DNA of 64,000 nucleotides from Nostoc sp. FACHB-892 (GTDB lineage: Bacteria; Cyanobacteriota; Cyanobacteriia; Cyanobacteriales; Nostocaceae), in the NCBI RefSeq assembly GCF_014698795.1, contig NZ_JACJTR010000006.1, positions 186,001-250,000 on the forward strand, read 5' to 3'. The notes below the pieces were generated by a model, which was not told the DNA's origin, ran no database searches, and saw nothing but the letters and a program-made list of their open reading frames with translations. Both the position numbers and the translations under genes were made by a program. The stretch's first letter is position 1, and each line of letters begins with the position of its first letter. Below, piece after piece: positions 9,055 through 19,349 of the stretch.

Positions 9055-9459
9055 TTAATCATCGCCTGCACGGTGACCTAACTGCCTAACTAATGCAATA
9101 AGTTCGCTTGTAGGTACATCTTTCTTACAAACGTTATCAAAGTTAGACATTGCTTTTGTTCCCTGAAGATTTACGTCTTCCACTGAGGAGTAAGCAAGGA
9201 TCTGCGTGTTCGGAGATATAGCTTTAATGTGACTAGATGCACTCCAGCCATCCATAACTGGCATTTGTAAATCTAGAACGATTACGTCAGGATGGCAACG
9301 TTTAACCATTTCTATAGCTTCTTCACCATTACTGGCTAAACCTACTACTTGAATATTTTCCTGGCAAGAAAAAACTAATTGTAAGGTTAAACGAGTCAAC
9401 TCGTGGTCATCAACTACTAAAACACGCAAGGTAGAAAGCTCACAGGATAACATTAGCAT
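9055..9459 (-). CDS. Stand-alone receiver-domain response regulator
   Basis: 134 residues forming a single CheY-like fold: acidic pair in VVDDHE, phospho-acceptor Asp in VIVLDLQMPVMDG (about residue 68), and a conserved Lys in NVCKKDV. The sequence is closest in style to NarL/FixJ receivers (LTLQLVFSCQENIQVVGLASNGEEAI), but the LuxR-type DNA-binding domain is absent. It therefore probably works by protein contact or as a phosphate relay. A second ATG at 9453 is an alternative start. No adjacent kinase gene. Confidence 0.88.
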   Translation of the reverse strand: MLMLSCELSTLRVLVVDDHELTRLTLQLVFSCQENIQVVGLASNGEEAIEMVKRCHPDVIVLDLQMPVMDGWSASSHIKAISPNTQILAYSSVEDVNLQGTKAMSNFDNVCKKDVPTSELIALVRQLGHRAGDD

Positions 9460-9650
9460 TGAGGGGAAAGACGAAATTATTTCAGAACAACCTCTCTAGT
9501 CTATGGGAACGAATGCCAGCACTAACTCTATCCTGTGGTTGAATAACTTGTGTGAACCCATGAAAAACAACTTAGATAACTTCTCAATAAAGTTAAGTTT
9601 TCTAAAAAAAACTCAGTTGAGCTAGTTATTAAGCTATTGGTAACTTATTT

Positions 9651-11831
9651 TTAATCAATCAGGTTTGAGGCTACACCACTTGAGCGTAATGCCATATTCA
9701 TAAGAATTTTTTGTGAATTAGCTTCTGGAGAATCCTCATAAGGACGGCGTTGAATGTAAGTGCCATCGGCTTGTAATTCCCAAGCTTGGCGATTATCTGC
9801 GAGCATAATTCCCATAATTTCTTGCAAATCTTTAGCAATATCAGGGTCTTTGATTGGGGTAATTACTTCCACGCGGCGATCTAAATTGCGTCGCATCCAG
9901 TCGGCACTACCAATATAGATTTCCTCTTGTGTATTGTTATGAAAATAATAAATCCGAGAGTGTTCTAAAAAGCGACCGACAATGCTGATTATGCGAATGT
10001 TTTCACTAATGTCTTTGAGTCCTGGGCGCAAACAGCAAACGCCCCTGATAATTAAGTCAATTTGCACTCCGGCGCGGGAAGCTTCATATAAAGTGGCGAT
10101 AATTTGCGGATCGACTAGAGAATTCATTTTGGCAACAATGCGCCCAGAAAATCCATTCTGAACGTTTTCGATTTCGCGGTGAATTAGTGCCAAAAAGCGA
10201 TCGCGCATATTTACAGGTGCAACTAACAATTCTCGATAAGATTTTTGCAGGGAGTAACCTGTCAAAAAATTAAATAAATCTGTGATGTCAGCACCTAATT
10301 CTTCACGACAACTAAATAATCCCAAGTCTGTATACAGCCGTGCCGTTTTCTGGTTATAATTACCTGTGCCAATATGCACGTAACGACGTATCCGGTCTTT
10401 TTCCCGGCGTACCACCAGGATGGTTTTGCTATGGGTTTTTAGTCCCACTAGACCATAGACAACATGAACTCCAACTCTCTCTAGTCGTCTTGCCCAATAA
10501 ATATTATTTTCTTCATCAAATCGCGCCTTCAATTCCACCAGTACGGATACCTGCTTGCCATTTTCGGCGGCGGCAATTAAAGCGTTGACAATGGGCGAGT
10601 CACCAGAAGTCCGGTAAAGGGTCATCTTGATGGCTAACACATTCGGATCGTAGGCAGCATGGGTAATAAAGCGCACTACTGTAGCCGAAAAGGATTGATA
10701 AGGATGGTGTACTAGCAAATCCTTTTCTTGAATCACAGCAAAAAAGTCTTTTCCTTCGTCCGTCTCCAGTGCATCTGGGTTTAAACTTGGTTCCCTTAGC
10801 CTTTGCAGGCGTAATGGTACAACAGATTGGCGTGGTGGATCTTTGAGTTCTGGCAATGGCAAGGACATAAAAGACATTAAATCTCGCAGTCCCAAAAGAC
10901 CATCTACTTCGTAGAGATCACTTTCTGTTAATTCCAAATCGTGCAATAGTCGCGATCGCACTATTTCAGGAGTCTGGGATTGAATTTCTAAGCGGACTGG
11001 ACTCCCACCTAGCCGCCGTTTTCGCAGTTCCTGTTCGATCGCTAACAATAAATCATCTGCCTCATCTTCTTCTAAGACCAAATCGGCATCACGAGTAATG
11101 CGGAACGGATGATATTCTTGAATGTTCATCCCTGGAAATAGAGATTCCAAGTTATGAGCGATCGCTTGTTCTAAAGGTACTCCAGTCCAGTGGGCAGGTT
11201 TTTCGTTATTTTGATCTCCCAACTCCGGCGGAATCGGTAAAAATCGTGGGAGAACACTAGGGACTTTAACTCTGGCAAAGAATTCTTCTTCGGTGTCTGG
11301 ATTTTTGACCACAACAGCCAGATTTAGGCTGAGATTAGAAATAAAAGGAAAGGGATGACTAGGATCAACAGCCAAAGGAGTCAAAACTGGAAATACTTGT
11401 TCCTCAAAATAGCTATTTAGATGAGTTCGCTGTTTTTGATTTAAATCTATGTAATCTAAAATATGGATGCCATGATTTGCTAATAGGGGACGAAGTATTT
11501 CCTCAAAATGTTGATGCTCTTTTTTTACATGAGGAATCAGGGTAGACCGAATATCGTCTAGCTGTTGTTGTGGTGTCCGACCATCGGGAGTTAACAGGGT
11601 GACTTTTGCCTCTACTTGTTGCTTTAAACCAGCAACCCGCACCATGAAAAACTCATCCAAATTAGAGTTGAAGATTCCCAAAAACTTGAGGCGTTCCAGA
11701 AGAGGTGTGCGATCGTCACAGGCTTCATGTAACACCCTGCTATTAAATTCTAGCCAGCTTAACTCTCGGTTAAGATAATATTGTGGATCGCTGAGATTAA
11801 TAGGAGTAGAGCTTTTTTTAGATTTTGCCAT
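9651..11831 (-). CDS. ppk: Polyphosphate kinase 1
   Basis: 726 residues, a normal PPK1 length. It starts with the N-terminal helical domain (YYLNRELSWLEFNSRVLHEA). The phosphorylated His is His467 in GLKTHSKTIL, and the second conserved His is His624 in FLEHSRIYYF. SADWMRRNLDRRVE near the C-terminus is the usual PPK1 signature. The enzyme makes polyphosphate from ATP reversibly and supports phosphate storage in granules. The ATG at 11831 gives a short basic leader (MAKSKKSS). The gene is divergent from a histidine kinase gene 170 bp away, which could be a regulatory link, though that is only inference. Confidence 0.97.
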   Translation of the reverse strand: MAKSKKSSTPINLSDPQYYLNRELSWLEFNSRVLHEACDDRTPLLERLKFLGIFNSNLDEFFMVRVAGLKQQVEAKVTLLTPDGRTPQQQLDDIRSTLIPHVKKEHQHFEEILRPLLANHGIHILDYIDLNQKQRTHLNSYFEEQVFPVLTPLAVDPSHPFPFISNLSLNLAVVVKNPDTEEEFFARVKVPSVLPRFLPIPPELGDQNNEKPAHWTGVPLEQAIAHNLESLFPGMNIQEYHPFRITRDADLVLEEDEADDLLLAIEQELRKRRLGGSPVRLEIQSQTPEIVRSRLLHDLELTESDLYEVDGLLGLRDLMSFMSLPLPELKDPPRQSVVPLRLQRLREPSLNPDALETDEGKDFFAVIQEKDLLVHHPYQSFSATVVRFITHAAYDPNVLAIKMTLYRTSGDSPIVNALIAAAENGKQVSVLVELKARFDEENNIYWARRLERVGVHVVYGLVGLKTHSKTILVVRREKDRIRRYVHIGTGNYNQKTARLYTDLGLFSCREELGADITDLFNFLTGYSLQKSYRELLVAPVNMRDRFLALIHREIENVQNGFSGRIVAKMNSLVDPQIIATLYEASRAGVQIDLIIRGVCCLRPGLKDISENIRIISIVGRFLEHSRIYYFHNNTQEEIYIGSADWMRRNLDRRVEVITPIKDPDIAKDLQEIMGIMLADNRQAWELQADGTYIQRRPYEDSPEANSQKILMNMALRSSGVASNLID

Positions 11832-12001
11832 AATGACTTAAAGGCAGGCAGATATAGCCCATTTAACTGGGGGATACTAAACATAGTAAGTTAAATAGTG
11901 CATAGGGTGAAGCGCCTTATAATAACCATACAGAAAGTCTATGTAGAGAAAATAATTGGTGATACTATCTCTGTTTTCATCTTTCCTAACTCGCTGATTT
12001 A

Positions 12002-13417
12002 ATGTTTCAAGCTACTCGTCGCCGTCTTGCCGTCTGGTATACTGCCATCACTGCTGTTTTACTACTATTATTCGCCAGTGGAGTATATTTATATGTCCGC
12101 AGTACATTAATCGAGCGGATTGACGATACCCTCAATCATGTGGTGGAAATTGTCGAGCGATCGCTTGTAGTTGAGCCGATCAATGGTGATGTTGGCAAAT
12201 TCCGCGTTAATGTAGAATCCAGTTTTCGCAATAATGCTGACAGTGTAGAAGATGACCATATTGACCTAGAATGGTTTAGCCCAACGGGTGAATTACTCTG
12301 GTCAACTCTGTTTGAACCTCTAAATATTCCCATTCATGCCAATCTTACTGGTGAAACTGTACGCGTAGTCAAGGCAGAGAAGGGGGCTTGGAGCGACTCA
12401 GCACTATTATTACGGCAAGTTACCCAACGAGTGGAAGTGGGACGGCAGGTATTAGGATATCTGCGTGTTAGTCATCCCTGGTTTGAAGTTACTAAACCTA
12501 GTCGCCAGCTAATTTTTGATTTGGCACTAGGTATTGGGGTAATGGTGCTTTCTGTAGGCGCAAGTGGCTGGTTTCTTTCGGGTAAAGCGATGGAACCTGT
12601 ACGTGAATCTTATCAACGCCTCAAACAATTTACTGCTGATGCTTCCCACGAACTTAGAAGTCCGATTACTTTGATTCAAACAAATGTGCAAGTTGCCCTT
12701 GCTGACTTGGATTTAGCAGAGACAGAAGGGGCTACTTCCTTGCAGTATCGGCAACAATTAAAAATAGTGGAACGGTTAACGCAGCGTTTGGGGAAGTTAG
12801 TCAATGACTTACTGTTCTTAGCACGGCAGGATAGTGGTATTAGCAAAGATATCTTTTCACCTTGTCCGATGGACGCTTTGTTGATAGAGGTGGTTGAAGA
12901 ACAACAATTGTTATTTCCTGAAAAAAAAGTCGCCCTTTCTCTAGACTTAGTCGATCCTCCTGCTTCTGAAACTAACCCAGAATTACTGGAAAATTGGTTT
13001 ACCCTTGTAGGCAATTGGGATCAACTGGTGCGGCTGTTCACAAATTTAATTGCTAATGCCTTGCATTACACACCAGCAGGTGGACGCGTGAAAGTTGAAT
13101 TGGCGCGGATAGAGGGAATAAATCGCGTTTCTGGACTACGTTACAGCAGTGCCCAGTTGCAAGTTAAAGTGAGTGATACTGGAGTTGGAATTCCAGCAGA
13201 AGCACTCCCACACTTGTTTGACCGCTTTTATCGGGTAGATCCGGCACGGACTCATATAGCTGGGAATAAAGCTACAGCCAGCGCTACTGGTTCAGGATTA
13301 GGATTAGCGATCGCCCAAGCTATTGTTGAACATCATCAGGGTCATATTCAAGTTGAAAGCATTCAAGGCATTGGGACTACCTTCACTGTCACTTTTCCAA
13401 TAACTCTTGAGTCTTAG
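12002..13417 (+). CDS. Membrane sensor histidine kinase
   Basis: 471 residues. One membrane helix at about 11-31, a periplasmic sensor of roughly 140 residues, then a second helix at about 176-197 (LALGIGVMVLSVGASGWFLSG). HisKA follows with His216 in DASHELRSPI. HATPase motifs are N (NLIANALHYTP), G1 (SDTGVGIP) and G2 (GSGLGLAIA). This is an EnvZ/BaeS-like layout resembling cyanobacterial metal or redox kinases of the RppB/ManS kind, but the stimulus cannot be read from sequence. No response regulator gene is adjacent. It is divergent from ppk. Confidence 0.9.
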   Translation: MFQATRRRLAVWYTAITAVLLLLFASGVYLYVRSTLIERIDDTLNHVVEIVERSLVVEPINGDVGKFRVNVESSFRNNADSVEDDHIDLEWFSPTGELLWSTLFEPLNIPIHANLTGETVRVVKAEKGAWSDSALLLRQVTQRVEVGRQVLGYLRVSHPWFEVTKPSRQLIFDLALGIGVMVLSVGASGWFLSGKAMEPVRESYQRLKQFTADASHELRSPITLIQTNVQVALADLDLAETEGATSLQYRQQLKIVERLTQRLGKLVNDLLFLARQDSGISKDIFSPCPMDALLIEVVEEQQLLFPEKKVALSLDLVDPPASETNPELLENWFTLVGNWDQLVRLFTNLIANALHYTPAGGRVKVELARIEGINRVSGLRYSSAQLQVKVSDTGVGIPAEALPHLFDRFYRVDPARTHIAGNKATASATGSGLGLAIAQAIVEHHQGHIQVESIQGIGTTFTVTFPITLES

Positions 13418-13825
13418 TTCGTAAATTCAATAATTGTTTCCTGTGACAGATGCACAGAACTAAAGTATCAAATTTTGGCGAAGTATTGCTTACTTAAGGA
13501 ACTTATAAATAAAAAAATATTCAACTAGTTATTGTGGAGTCTGCGTCTCGCCCACCTGTAATTAAAGGTAGACAAGATGTCCACCTTACAAAATTGGATA
13601 ATTTATTTGTTGGAAATCCCTAATTGATTTAGTTTGTCAGACTTTAGAATGAGATATTATGCCTAATTATCTATTATTTCTGAACCTATAGTTAGAGATA
13701 AAAAATCGTCTGGGTTGTTAATTTTTAGATGTAATCGGCGATAGATTAGCCGCTAATTAAATTTGCTGTTTGAGAAACTTTTCTTTAAAAAAAGACAAAT
13801 TGAATAATTGTATCAGGAGTTAAGA
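13418..13825. other. Gene-free stretch upstream of the exported protein gene
   Basis: 408 bp. It contains a fragment of a dispersed repeat near 13540-13590 (GTCTGCGTCTCGCCCACCTG) and otherwise AT-rich leader sequence. No gene supported. Confidence 0.45.
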
Positions 13826-14584
13826 ATGAATATGAATTTTCAAAATCTTCGTAAGTCTGTTGAGTTATTTGGCGCTATATGTGGTGGATTATTAATCACT
13901 CTGCCAGCAATGCCTCAAGCAATAGCACAACAATCAGTAGCACAACAATCTACTCCTAAGATTAATCCCTGTCCGAGAATTTTCTACGAAGAACCACATA
14001 ACAGTCGGGTTATCGTACCGCAGGGATGTCCTGCGAATGCGTTAACTCAAAGACTAGCCGCTCAAGGGCTTCTTCCCGCCTCTGCTAACCCATCACAAGA
14101 GCAAACATTGGGTGTCGGCGGTGAAGCAGCGCAGGGAACGCAACCTTCGACTTCATCACAACCTGGTGTCAGCCCAGCAACCGCAGTCCCAGGTGAGCAA
14201 ACTCTAACGCCCGGAAGCCCAAATACTTCAATAATTCAACCATCTTTACCCAGTGAGCAACAAGCCCCCAGCGCTACGATCACACTAGCGAATGGTAGAG
14301 TTAATATCAGGTTGGTAAATGAAACTGCGACTAATGTAACCTACCAAGTAATTGGCGATACAGCACCGCGATCGCTACCAGGTAAGTCTGATGTGATACT
14401 GCAAAGTTTAAGCGCACCAGTAACTGTAACATTCCAACGTGAAGATGGCGGACAGTTGACGGTAACACCACAGTCCTCGTCAGAGTCAGGAAGTTTAGAA
14501 GTTAGATTTGACGAAGCCACCGATGTCGCACAAGGTAAAAGTGCTATGAGGATTGAACAAAATGGTTCAGTCTTCTTGAATTAA
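13826..14584 (+). CDS. Secreted Pro/Gln/Ser-rich protein of unknown function
   Basis: 252 residues from the ATG at 13826, which has a strong AGGAG ribosome site 6 bp upstream (13815-13819); an in-frame TTG at 13808 is unlikely. A signal peptide with cleavage near AIA-QQ precedes a short Cys-containing part (NPCPRIFYEE; VIVPQGCP) whose two Cys could form a disulfide. Residues 90-150 are low-complexity Gln/Ser/Thr/Pro. The last 100 residues look beta-rich (ITLANGRVNIRLVN; VTYQVIGDTAPRSL) like a small envelope domain. Known to me only as a cyanobacterial conserved hypothetical. A hairpin terminator follows. Confidence 0.75.
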   Translation: MNMNFQNLRKSVELFGAICGGLLITLPAMPQAIAQQSVAQQSTPKINPCPRIFYEEPHNSRVIVPQGCPANALTQRLAAQGLLPASANPSQEQTLGVGGEAAQGTQPSTSSQPGVSPATAVPGEQTLTPGSPNTSIIQPSLPSEQQAPSATITLANGRVNIRLVNETATNVTYQVIGDTAPRSLPGKSDVILQSLSAPVTVTFQREDGGQLTVTPQSSSESGSLEVRFDEATDVAQGKSAMRIEQNGSVFLN

Positions 14585-14611
14585 CCTGACTTAAACTAAA
14601 ATTCAAATCTG

Positions 14612-14634
14612 TCCCTCTCCGAGTCGGAGAGGGA
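14612..14634 (+). terminator. Hairpin terminator after the secreted protein gene
   Basis: TCCCTCTCCGA and TCGGAGAGGGA form an 11-bp palindrome with one central base, 28 bp after the stop codon. Similar CTCTCC palindromes are dispersed in cyanobacterial genomes, so it may also be an interspersed repeat. Confidence 0.5.
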
Positions 14635-14789
14635 AGGTTTTGCGTAGTAAAAGCAGGGAGAGGTCTTTTGGTTAGGTAATTTGGTGGACATGATCTGAGC
14701 CGTCGAATTTATGTTGATTAAAGAGTAAATTCTGCCAATTTTAGATTTCTGCTTCCATCCAAAATCTAAAATCCAAAATTGAATGATTC

Positions 14790-15872
14790 CTACTTTCGCT
14801 GAAGCATTTTAGTTAACTGATCCAGCAATTGCACCTCTTGTTTGCTGTCTTTCAATGTCCGTGCTAGTATAATTGCCCTTTCGTAAAAATTGCGGGCAGT
14901 TAGGTAGTTACCTTGTTGCTTGTATAACTGAGCGTAAGACTCAAAAGATTTTAATTCTTCTCGCAAATTTTGCAATTCTTTAGCAAGTGCTAAACGTTGC
15001 TCTAGTAAATCAGAAGCCCGTTCATAACGTCCGACAGCAGTATGAGCCGTAACTAAACCGTCAATTGCTCGTAATTCATTAGTACGATCGCGGTTAGTTT
15101 TAGCTATTCGCATCGCCGCCCCATAAGTGCCAATGGTATCCTGATAATTCCCAGATGCTAAGTAAGCATCACCTAAATTATTTAGGGTATTTGCTTCACC
15201 GATAGTATCACCAGTCTGACGGCGAAAAATTAAAGCTTTTTCATACAATTTAATTGCCTTATTATACTCTCCCAACCTTGCATTTACCAAACCTAAATTA
15301 CTTAAAGATAGTCCTTGACCTTCAATATTTTTGACATTGTGAGCAATTGCAAGGGCATCTTCAACAGTTTTACCAGCAGTAGAAAATTCTCCTTGTTGCA
15401 AGAAAAATGTACCAATATTATTCAGCACAAAAATCTGAGCTTGAAAGTTTTTAGTGTCACGAGCGATCGCTAATCCTCTTCGTAAAGCATCCTCTGCTTC
15501 TTTTAAACTACCTAGCTGAACATAAGCCTTAGCAAGCAAATTGTAAGCCAGACCTTGTGCTTTCAAGTCGCCAATTGAGTGATATAGTTCCAGTGCCCGC
15601 AAGCAAGATGCAATGGTTTTACCAGCATATCCTGAGGTGTATTGTTGTTCACCGATACTCAGCAGGCTATCTGCTTCATCTCTTGATTGTCGCCCAACAG
15701 AACTATTTAAAGGACGGTGGAGTTGTTGCGTAATATCAACTGCACCCACCGCTATGGGACTCAGCAAAAAAGTAAACACTAAAAAGCTGTGTAAAAGTAT
15801 TTGGGGACGAGAAATCACGCCTACACAAATTAAGCCTAGCTTTTGCCTTGGAAATACAAGCCGTTGTTTCAT
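14790..15872 (-). CDS. Exported TPR-repeat protein
   Basis: 360 residues. A hydrophobic segment at about 25-45 (LLHSFLVFTFLLSPIAVGAV) looks like a signal peptide after a basic leader. From residue 65 onward there are about seven TPR units with the A-x-x-x-L-G-x-Y pattern (for example GLSLSNLGLVNARLGEYNKA and NTLNNLGDAYLASGNYQDT). TPRs make protein-binding scaffolds. It follows the sigma-like gene in the same direction with a 98-bp gap, so they may be co-transcribed. The ligand is unknown. Confidence 0.85.
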   Translation of the reverse strand: MKQRLVFPRQKLGLICVGVISRPQILLHSFLVFTFLLSPIAVGAVDITQQLHRPLNSSVGRQSRDEADSLLSIGEQQYTSGYAGKTIASCLRALELYHSIGDLKAQGLAYNLLAKAYVQLGSLKEAEDALRRGLAIARDTKNFQAQIFVLNNIGTFFLQQGEFSTAGKTVEDALAIAHNVKNIEGQGLSLSNLGLVNARLGEYNKAIKLYEKALIFRRQTGDTIGEANTLNNLGDAYLASGNYQDTIGTYGAAMRIAKTNRDRTNELRAIDGLVTAHTAVGRYERASDLLEQRLALAKELQNLREELKSFESYAQLYKQQGNYLTARNFYERAIILARTLKDSKQEVQLLDQLTKMLQRK

Positions 15873-15970
15873 AAAAATTACCCCTAAAGTTGCGGGTTTA
15901 AGTAGAAGGTCTAAGAAGAAGTTTTAAGTTTTTAAATTGAAGACAAACAATATAAGGGTTTACACTTAAG

Positions 15971-16600
15971 TTATGATTGATCAGAATCTTCTCCAAAGTA
16001 TATGGCGCGGATATCTGTGGGTAATTTGTCTTCTAGCATACGATAGCCTTCCTGGAGAAAATTGGCTACTTCGCTTGGAGCGATCGCTTCTCCTTCAGCT
16101 TGCAGATAGGCGGCGATTCTAGTTTCGCTCCAGTGGAAAGTTTGAGCCATCAACACGATTAATCGCAAAACAGGTGGTAGTTGGTCTAATGCTTGTTCTA
16201 CATAGCACCATAGTGGCGGCGAAGTCGCTTGTAGAGAATAATGAATTGCTTCTGTGGGTGGTAACTTAATCTCGTTAATACAGAAAGCTGTCATATTAAT
16301 TAACCAATTTTGCATGGTTAAGGCTTCCTCGCCTGATTCAGAGGCAGTTAAATTTAGCCCACCGAGTTCGTAGTAGATATGTCGCCAAGTGAGGGCAAAC
16401 AGATAATCTGCCTGCACAGGCGATCGCGCCGAATGCCGAATTAAGGTATACACTATGGGACTATAGCGACAAAAAATCACCGTGAAGTACTTTCCGGCAT
16501 CTGGATTTTGCTGAAACAAAGTCAGGAGTTCATGATCACTGTGATGGAACAGCGACTTCACCAGTGGGTGATTAGCTTCCGGGAAATGAGGAATTTGCAT
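15971..16600 (-). CDS. Sigma-70-like (ECF-type) transcription factor, divergent
   Basis: 209 residues. The N-terminal half (about 20-80) resembles sigma region 2 (LLTLFQQNPDAGKYFTVIFC, then VQADYLFALTWRHIYYELGG). The C-terminal part (about 135-195) resembles region 4 (ALDQLPPVLRLIVLMAQTFH, then ETRIAAYLQ). The region 4 helix-turn-helix has an unusual insertion around AEGEAIAPSEV. Proteins like this are annotated in cyanobacteria as sigma-70 family factors. Target promoters are unknown. It lies just upstream of, and codirectional with, the exported TPR protein. Confidence 0.7.
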   Translation of the reverse strand: MQIPHFPEANHPLVKSLFHHSDHELLTLFQQNPDAGKYFTVIFCRYSPIVYTLIRHSARSPVQADYLFALTWRHIYYELGGLNLTASESGEEALTMQNWLINMTAFCINEIKLPPTEAIHYSLQATSPPLWCYVEQALDQLPPVLRLIVLMAQTFHWSETRIAAYLQAEGEAIAPSEVANFLQEGYRMLEDKLPTDIRAIYFGEDSDQS

Positions 16601-16796
16601 AAGCCTTTCAATTGATAGTTGTTAAAATAGTTTTGAGAATTGCACTCCCGTAGTTAATCGCATAATATCTTGGTGTTGCCCAGTTTGTAGCCCAAACTCA
16701 GACTACTTGAGTATTGATAAACTAGAAACAAAGACTTAATTTTAGTCTTAATCGACAATCATAAAATCGGCTCCCTTATAGAATCCTTATTTGTTC

Positions 16797-17393
16797 ATGG
16801 TTATAGCAGTTAGTGTGATATCGTTCCTGCTCAGTCCCCTTACTTTAGGCTCCTTTCTGCCTTCCCTGCCCTTAGATAGCCTGTTCTCCACCCAAGGCAT
16901 TATGGTGATGCTGCTAGCAGCTTACGCTGGCGCAATGTGGATGTTTCTCACCAGTGCCCCAAAAGTACACACTGTAATGGTGTCAGATTTGGAGATTGCC
17001 CGACAGTTGTATGAAGGGCTGCTAGATTTGCCAGCAGCTGAGGTGCCATTGCACTACTACTACAACTACGAACAAACTATTGGCGCGACTGGCATTGATC
17101 CCCTATATATGTCTACTGGGCCGAGTTTGTCTAGCAAAATGATGAATAATGCCAATGATGGGCTGTGGTATCAATTGAAGAAAAACACCCAGCTACATGT
17201 GATTACTGGCGCGAGTTTAGGCAGCAAAAATCAGCAACGCCACGTTTGCTTTGACCACAACTGCCTGGAAATGATTTTAATGCGAGTCGAAGTGCGCGGT
17301 TTGAAATTCAAGATTCGCAACCAGAAGCCCCTGAATTTTTTGGTCAAGGACTATGAAGGGCGGGTTATTGAGGTAGCTGAAGTAGCGAATTAG
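16797..17393 (+). CDS. Membrane-anchored glyoxalase-like (VOC) domain protein
   Basis: 198 residues from the ATG at 16797; a TTG two codons earlier is less likely. Two hydrophobic segments at the N-terminus (about 2-25 and 36-54) are followed by a VOC-like beta-alpha module (VHTVMVSDLEIARQLYEGLL) and a closing FLVKDYEGRVIEVAEV, the usual end of a VOC half. The middle has an aromatic PLHYYYNYEQT stretch. The metal ligands typical of true glyoxalase I are not clearly present, so enzymatic activity is uncertain. It is conserved in cyanobacteria as I recall. Confidence 0.65.
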   Translation: MVIAVSVISFLLSPLTLGSFLPSLPLDSLFSTQGIMVMLLAAYAGAMWMFLTSAPKVHTVMVSDLEIARQLYEGLLDLPAAEVPLHYYYNYEQTIGATGIDPLYMSTGPSLSSKMMNNANDGLWYQLKKNTQLHVITGASLGSKNQQRHVCFDHNCLEMILMRVEVRGLKFKIRNQKPLNFLVKDYEGRVIEVAEVAN

Positions 17394-17506
17394 TCATTAA
17401 ATTTTAGTTTAGATTATTTTAAATTGTGTGGTTCGTAGCTTGCAGTCGTAGGCATCGGGCTACACAATATTTTTTTAGTTATCAGTGAGATAAAAACGCA
17501 AGGTAA

Positions 17507-17541
17507 TAAAAATGGTGCGTTAAGCAAAGCCATAACGCACC
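17507..17541 (-). terminator. Rho-independent terminator of lysS
   Basis: On the minus strand the hairpin GGTGCGTTA/TAACGCACC (17514-17522 with 17533-17541) is followed by a short U-rich run (complement of AAAAAT, 17508-17513). It sits about 20 bp after the lysS stop. Confidence 0.75.
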
Positions 17542-17561
17542 CGACTGTTGAATGCTACTTA

Positions 17562-19247
17562 CTAACTCAACTGTTCAAACTTAAATTTCCCTTTAATGAA
17601 CTTGTTAAAGTATTGACCTTTAGACGGTGCATTGTCTAAGTCTTCCTTCACACTTGAAGGTACTTTGAAATATTCGTAAACACTTCCACTGTCAAATTCA
17701 ATAGTTAGTGTTTGAGTTTTTGGCTCATAGGTAAATTGCTTAATAACGCTGCCTTCAGGCTTGAGTAGCGGGAAGGCGATCGCATCCCGAATACTGGCAC
17801 AATCAGTTAGTAACATTACCAACCGATCAATCCCAATCCCTAAACCACCCGTAGGCGGCATACCGTATTCAAGGGCTGTCAAAAAGTCTTCATCGACACC
17901 TTGGGCTTCTAAGTCGCCAGCAGCTTTTCTTTCAGCTTGAGCTTCTAGGCGTTCTCTTTGATCGATAGGATCGGTAAGTTCTGAGAAGCTGTTCCCAGTT
18001 TCTCGCCCTACGATAAATAACTCAAATCTTTCCACCAAACCAGGTTGAGAACGGTGGGGTTTTGCTAGAGGCGAAATTTCTACTGGATAATCAATTACAA
18101 AGGTAGGTTGAATTAAATTAGCTTCTACCTTTTCTTCAAAAGCTAAATTTAGTAACTTTCCGATTGATTTCACTTCATCTACACCAGGAATTCCAGCATT
18201 TTTACTTGCTGTTTTTGCTTCTTCCAAGGTTTGGAAAGAATTGAAATCCAAGCCTGTAAATTCTTTAACTAAATCGTGCATTTTCACCCGTCGCCAAGGT
18301 GGTGTTAAATTTATAGATTCCCCTTGGTAGGTGATTTGCAATGTACCGAGTACATCTTGGGCAACAGTGGTAATAATCCCCTCAGTCAGCGCCATCATAT
18401 CGTTGTAGTCGGCGTAGGCTTGGTAAATTTCAATCGTCGTAAATTCGGGATTGTGTCTAGTTGAAATTCCCTCATTACGGAAAACCCGCCCCAATTCAAA
18501 CACCTTTTCAAAACCACCCACAATCAACCGTTTGAGATGAAGTTCTGTGGCAATTCGCAGATACAACTCCATTTCTAAGGTGTTGTGGTAAGTAATAAAT
18601 GGACGCGCATCTGCACCCCCAGTCTCACTTTGCAAAACTGGCGTTTCAATTTCCAGAAAATCCCGTTCTTCTAAATAACGGCGAATACCAGCAGTAATTT
18701 GGGCGCGACGGCGGAAAGTTTGCCGCACTTCCGGGTTAACAATCAAGTCAACGTAGCGCTGACGGTAGCGCTTGGCAACATCCGTCAATCCATGCCACTT
18801 GTCGGGTAGGGGCAACAGGGATTTAGTCAGGATAGTATATTGTTTAACGTAGACAGATAACTCGCCCTTTTCAGTCCGTTTAATAGTACCTTTAACTCCC
18901 AGGATGTCGCCTGCATCTGTGAGTTGTTTTAAGTGATTGAAGGCATCAGCATCAATATCTGCCATCCCTTCTTGGATGCGATTTTTATCCAAATAAAGCT
19001 GAATTGTGCCAGTTTCATCTTGCAAAGTGAAGAAAGCCAGTTTACCAAAAACGCGACGCGCCATAATGCGTCCAGCGATCGCAACTTCTAAATCAACTTC
19101 TTCCCCACTGGCTAAATCGACAAACTTTTCTTGCAACTGCGCTGCATGATGGGTAGATTCCCAACGATAGGCGTAGGGATTAGTCCCTAGCTGCTTGAGT
19201 TGTTCTACTTTTTCCAGCCTTGCGGCTCGGATATCTTCTTCCGACAT
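17562..19247 (-). CDS. lysS: Lysyl-tRNA synthetase (class II) with C-terminal KTSC domain
   Basis: 561 residues, about 60 longer than a typical bacterial LysRS. The N-terminal OB-fold anticodon-binding domain (about 50-150; [20 protein letters not shown]) is followed by the class II catalytic core with motif 2 ([14 protein letters not shown], about residue 265) and motif 3 ([12 protein letters not shown], about residue 480). After the normal end ([10 protein letters not shown]) there is a 60-residue KTSC domain ([20 protein letters not shown] and [19 protein letters not shown]). KTSC is named for its presence on some lysyl-tRNA synthetases; its role is unknown. The enzyme charges tRNA-Lys. 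ATG start at 19247; terminator downstream. Confidence 0.97.
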   Translation of the reverse strand: MSEEDIRAARLEKVEQLKQLGTNPYAYRWESTHHAAQLQEKFVDLASGEEVDLEVAIAGRIMARRVFGKLAFFTLQDETGTIQLYLDKNRIQEGMADIDADAFNHLKQLTDAGDILGVKGTIKRTEKGELSVYVKQYTILTKSLLPLPDKWHGLTDVAKRYRQRYVDLIVNPEVRQTFRRRAQITAGIRRYLEERDFLEIETPVLQSETGGADARPFITYHNTLEMELYLRIATELHLKRLIVGGFEKVFELGRVFRNEGISTRHNPEFTTIEIYQAYADYNDMMALTEGIITTVAQDVLGTLQITYQGESINLTPPWRRVKMHDLVKEFTGLDFNSFQTLEEAKTASKNAGIPGVDEVKSIGKLLNLAFEEKVEANLIQPTFVIDYPVEISPLAKPHRSQPGLVERFELFIVGRETGNSFSELTDPIDQRERLEAQAERKAAGDLEAQGVDEDFLTALEYGMPPTGGLGIGIDRLVMLLTDCASIRDAIAFPLLKPEGSVIKQFTYEPKTQTLTIEFDSGSVYEYFKVPSSVKEDLDNAPSKGQYFNKFIKGKFKFEQLS

Positions 19248-19349
19248 GGTGACGAACTAAATAGGGCAAGATTAATTATAGATGCTGCAAAAGTTGAGAG
19301 TAAGACATATTTGCACTTTGCAGATGATAATATCGCCAAACCAAATACA

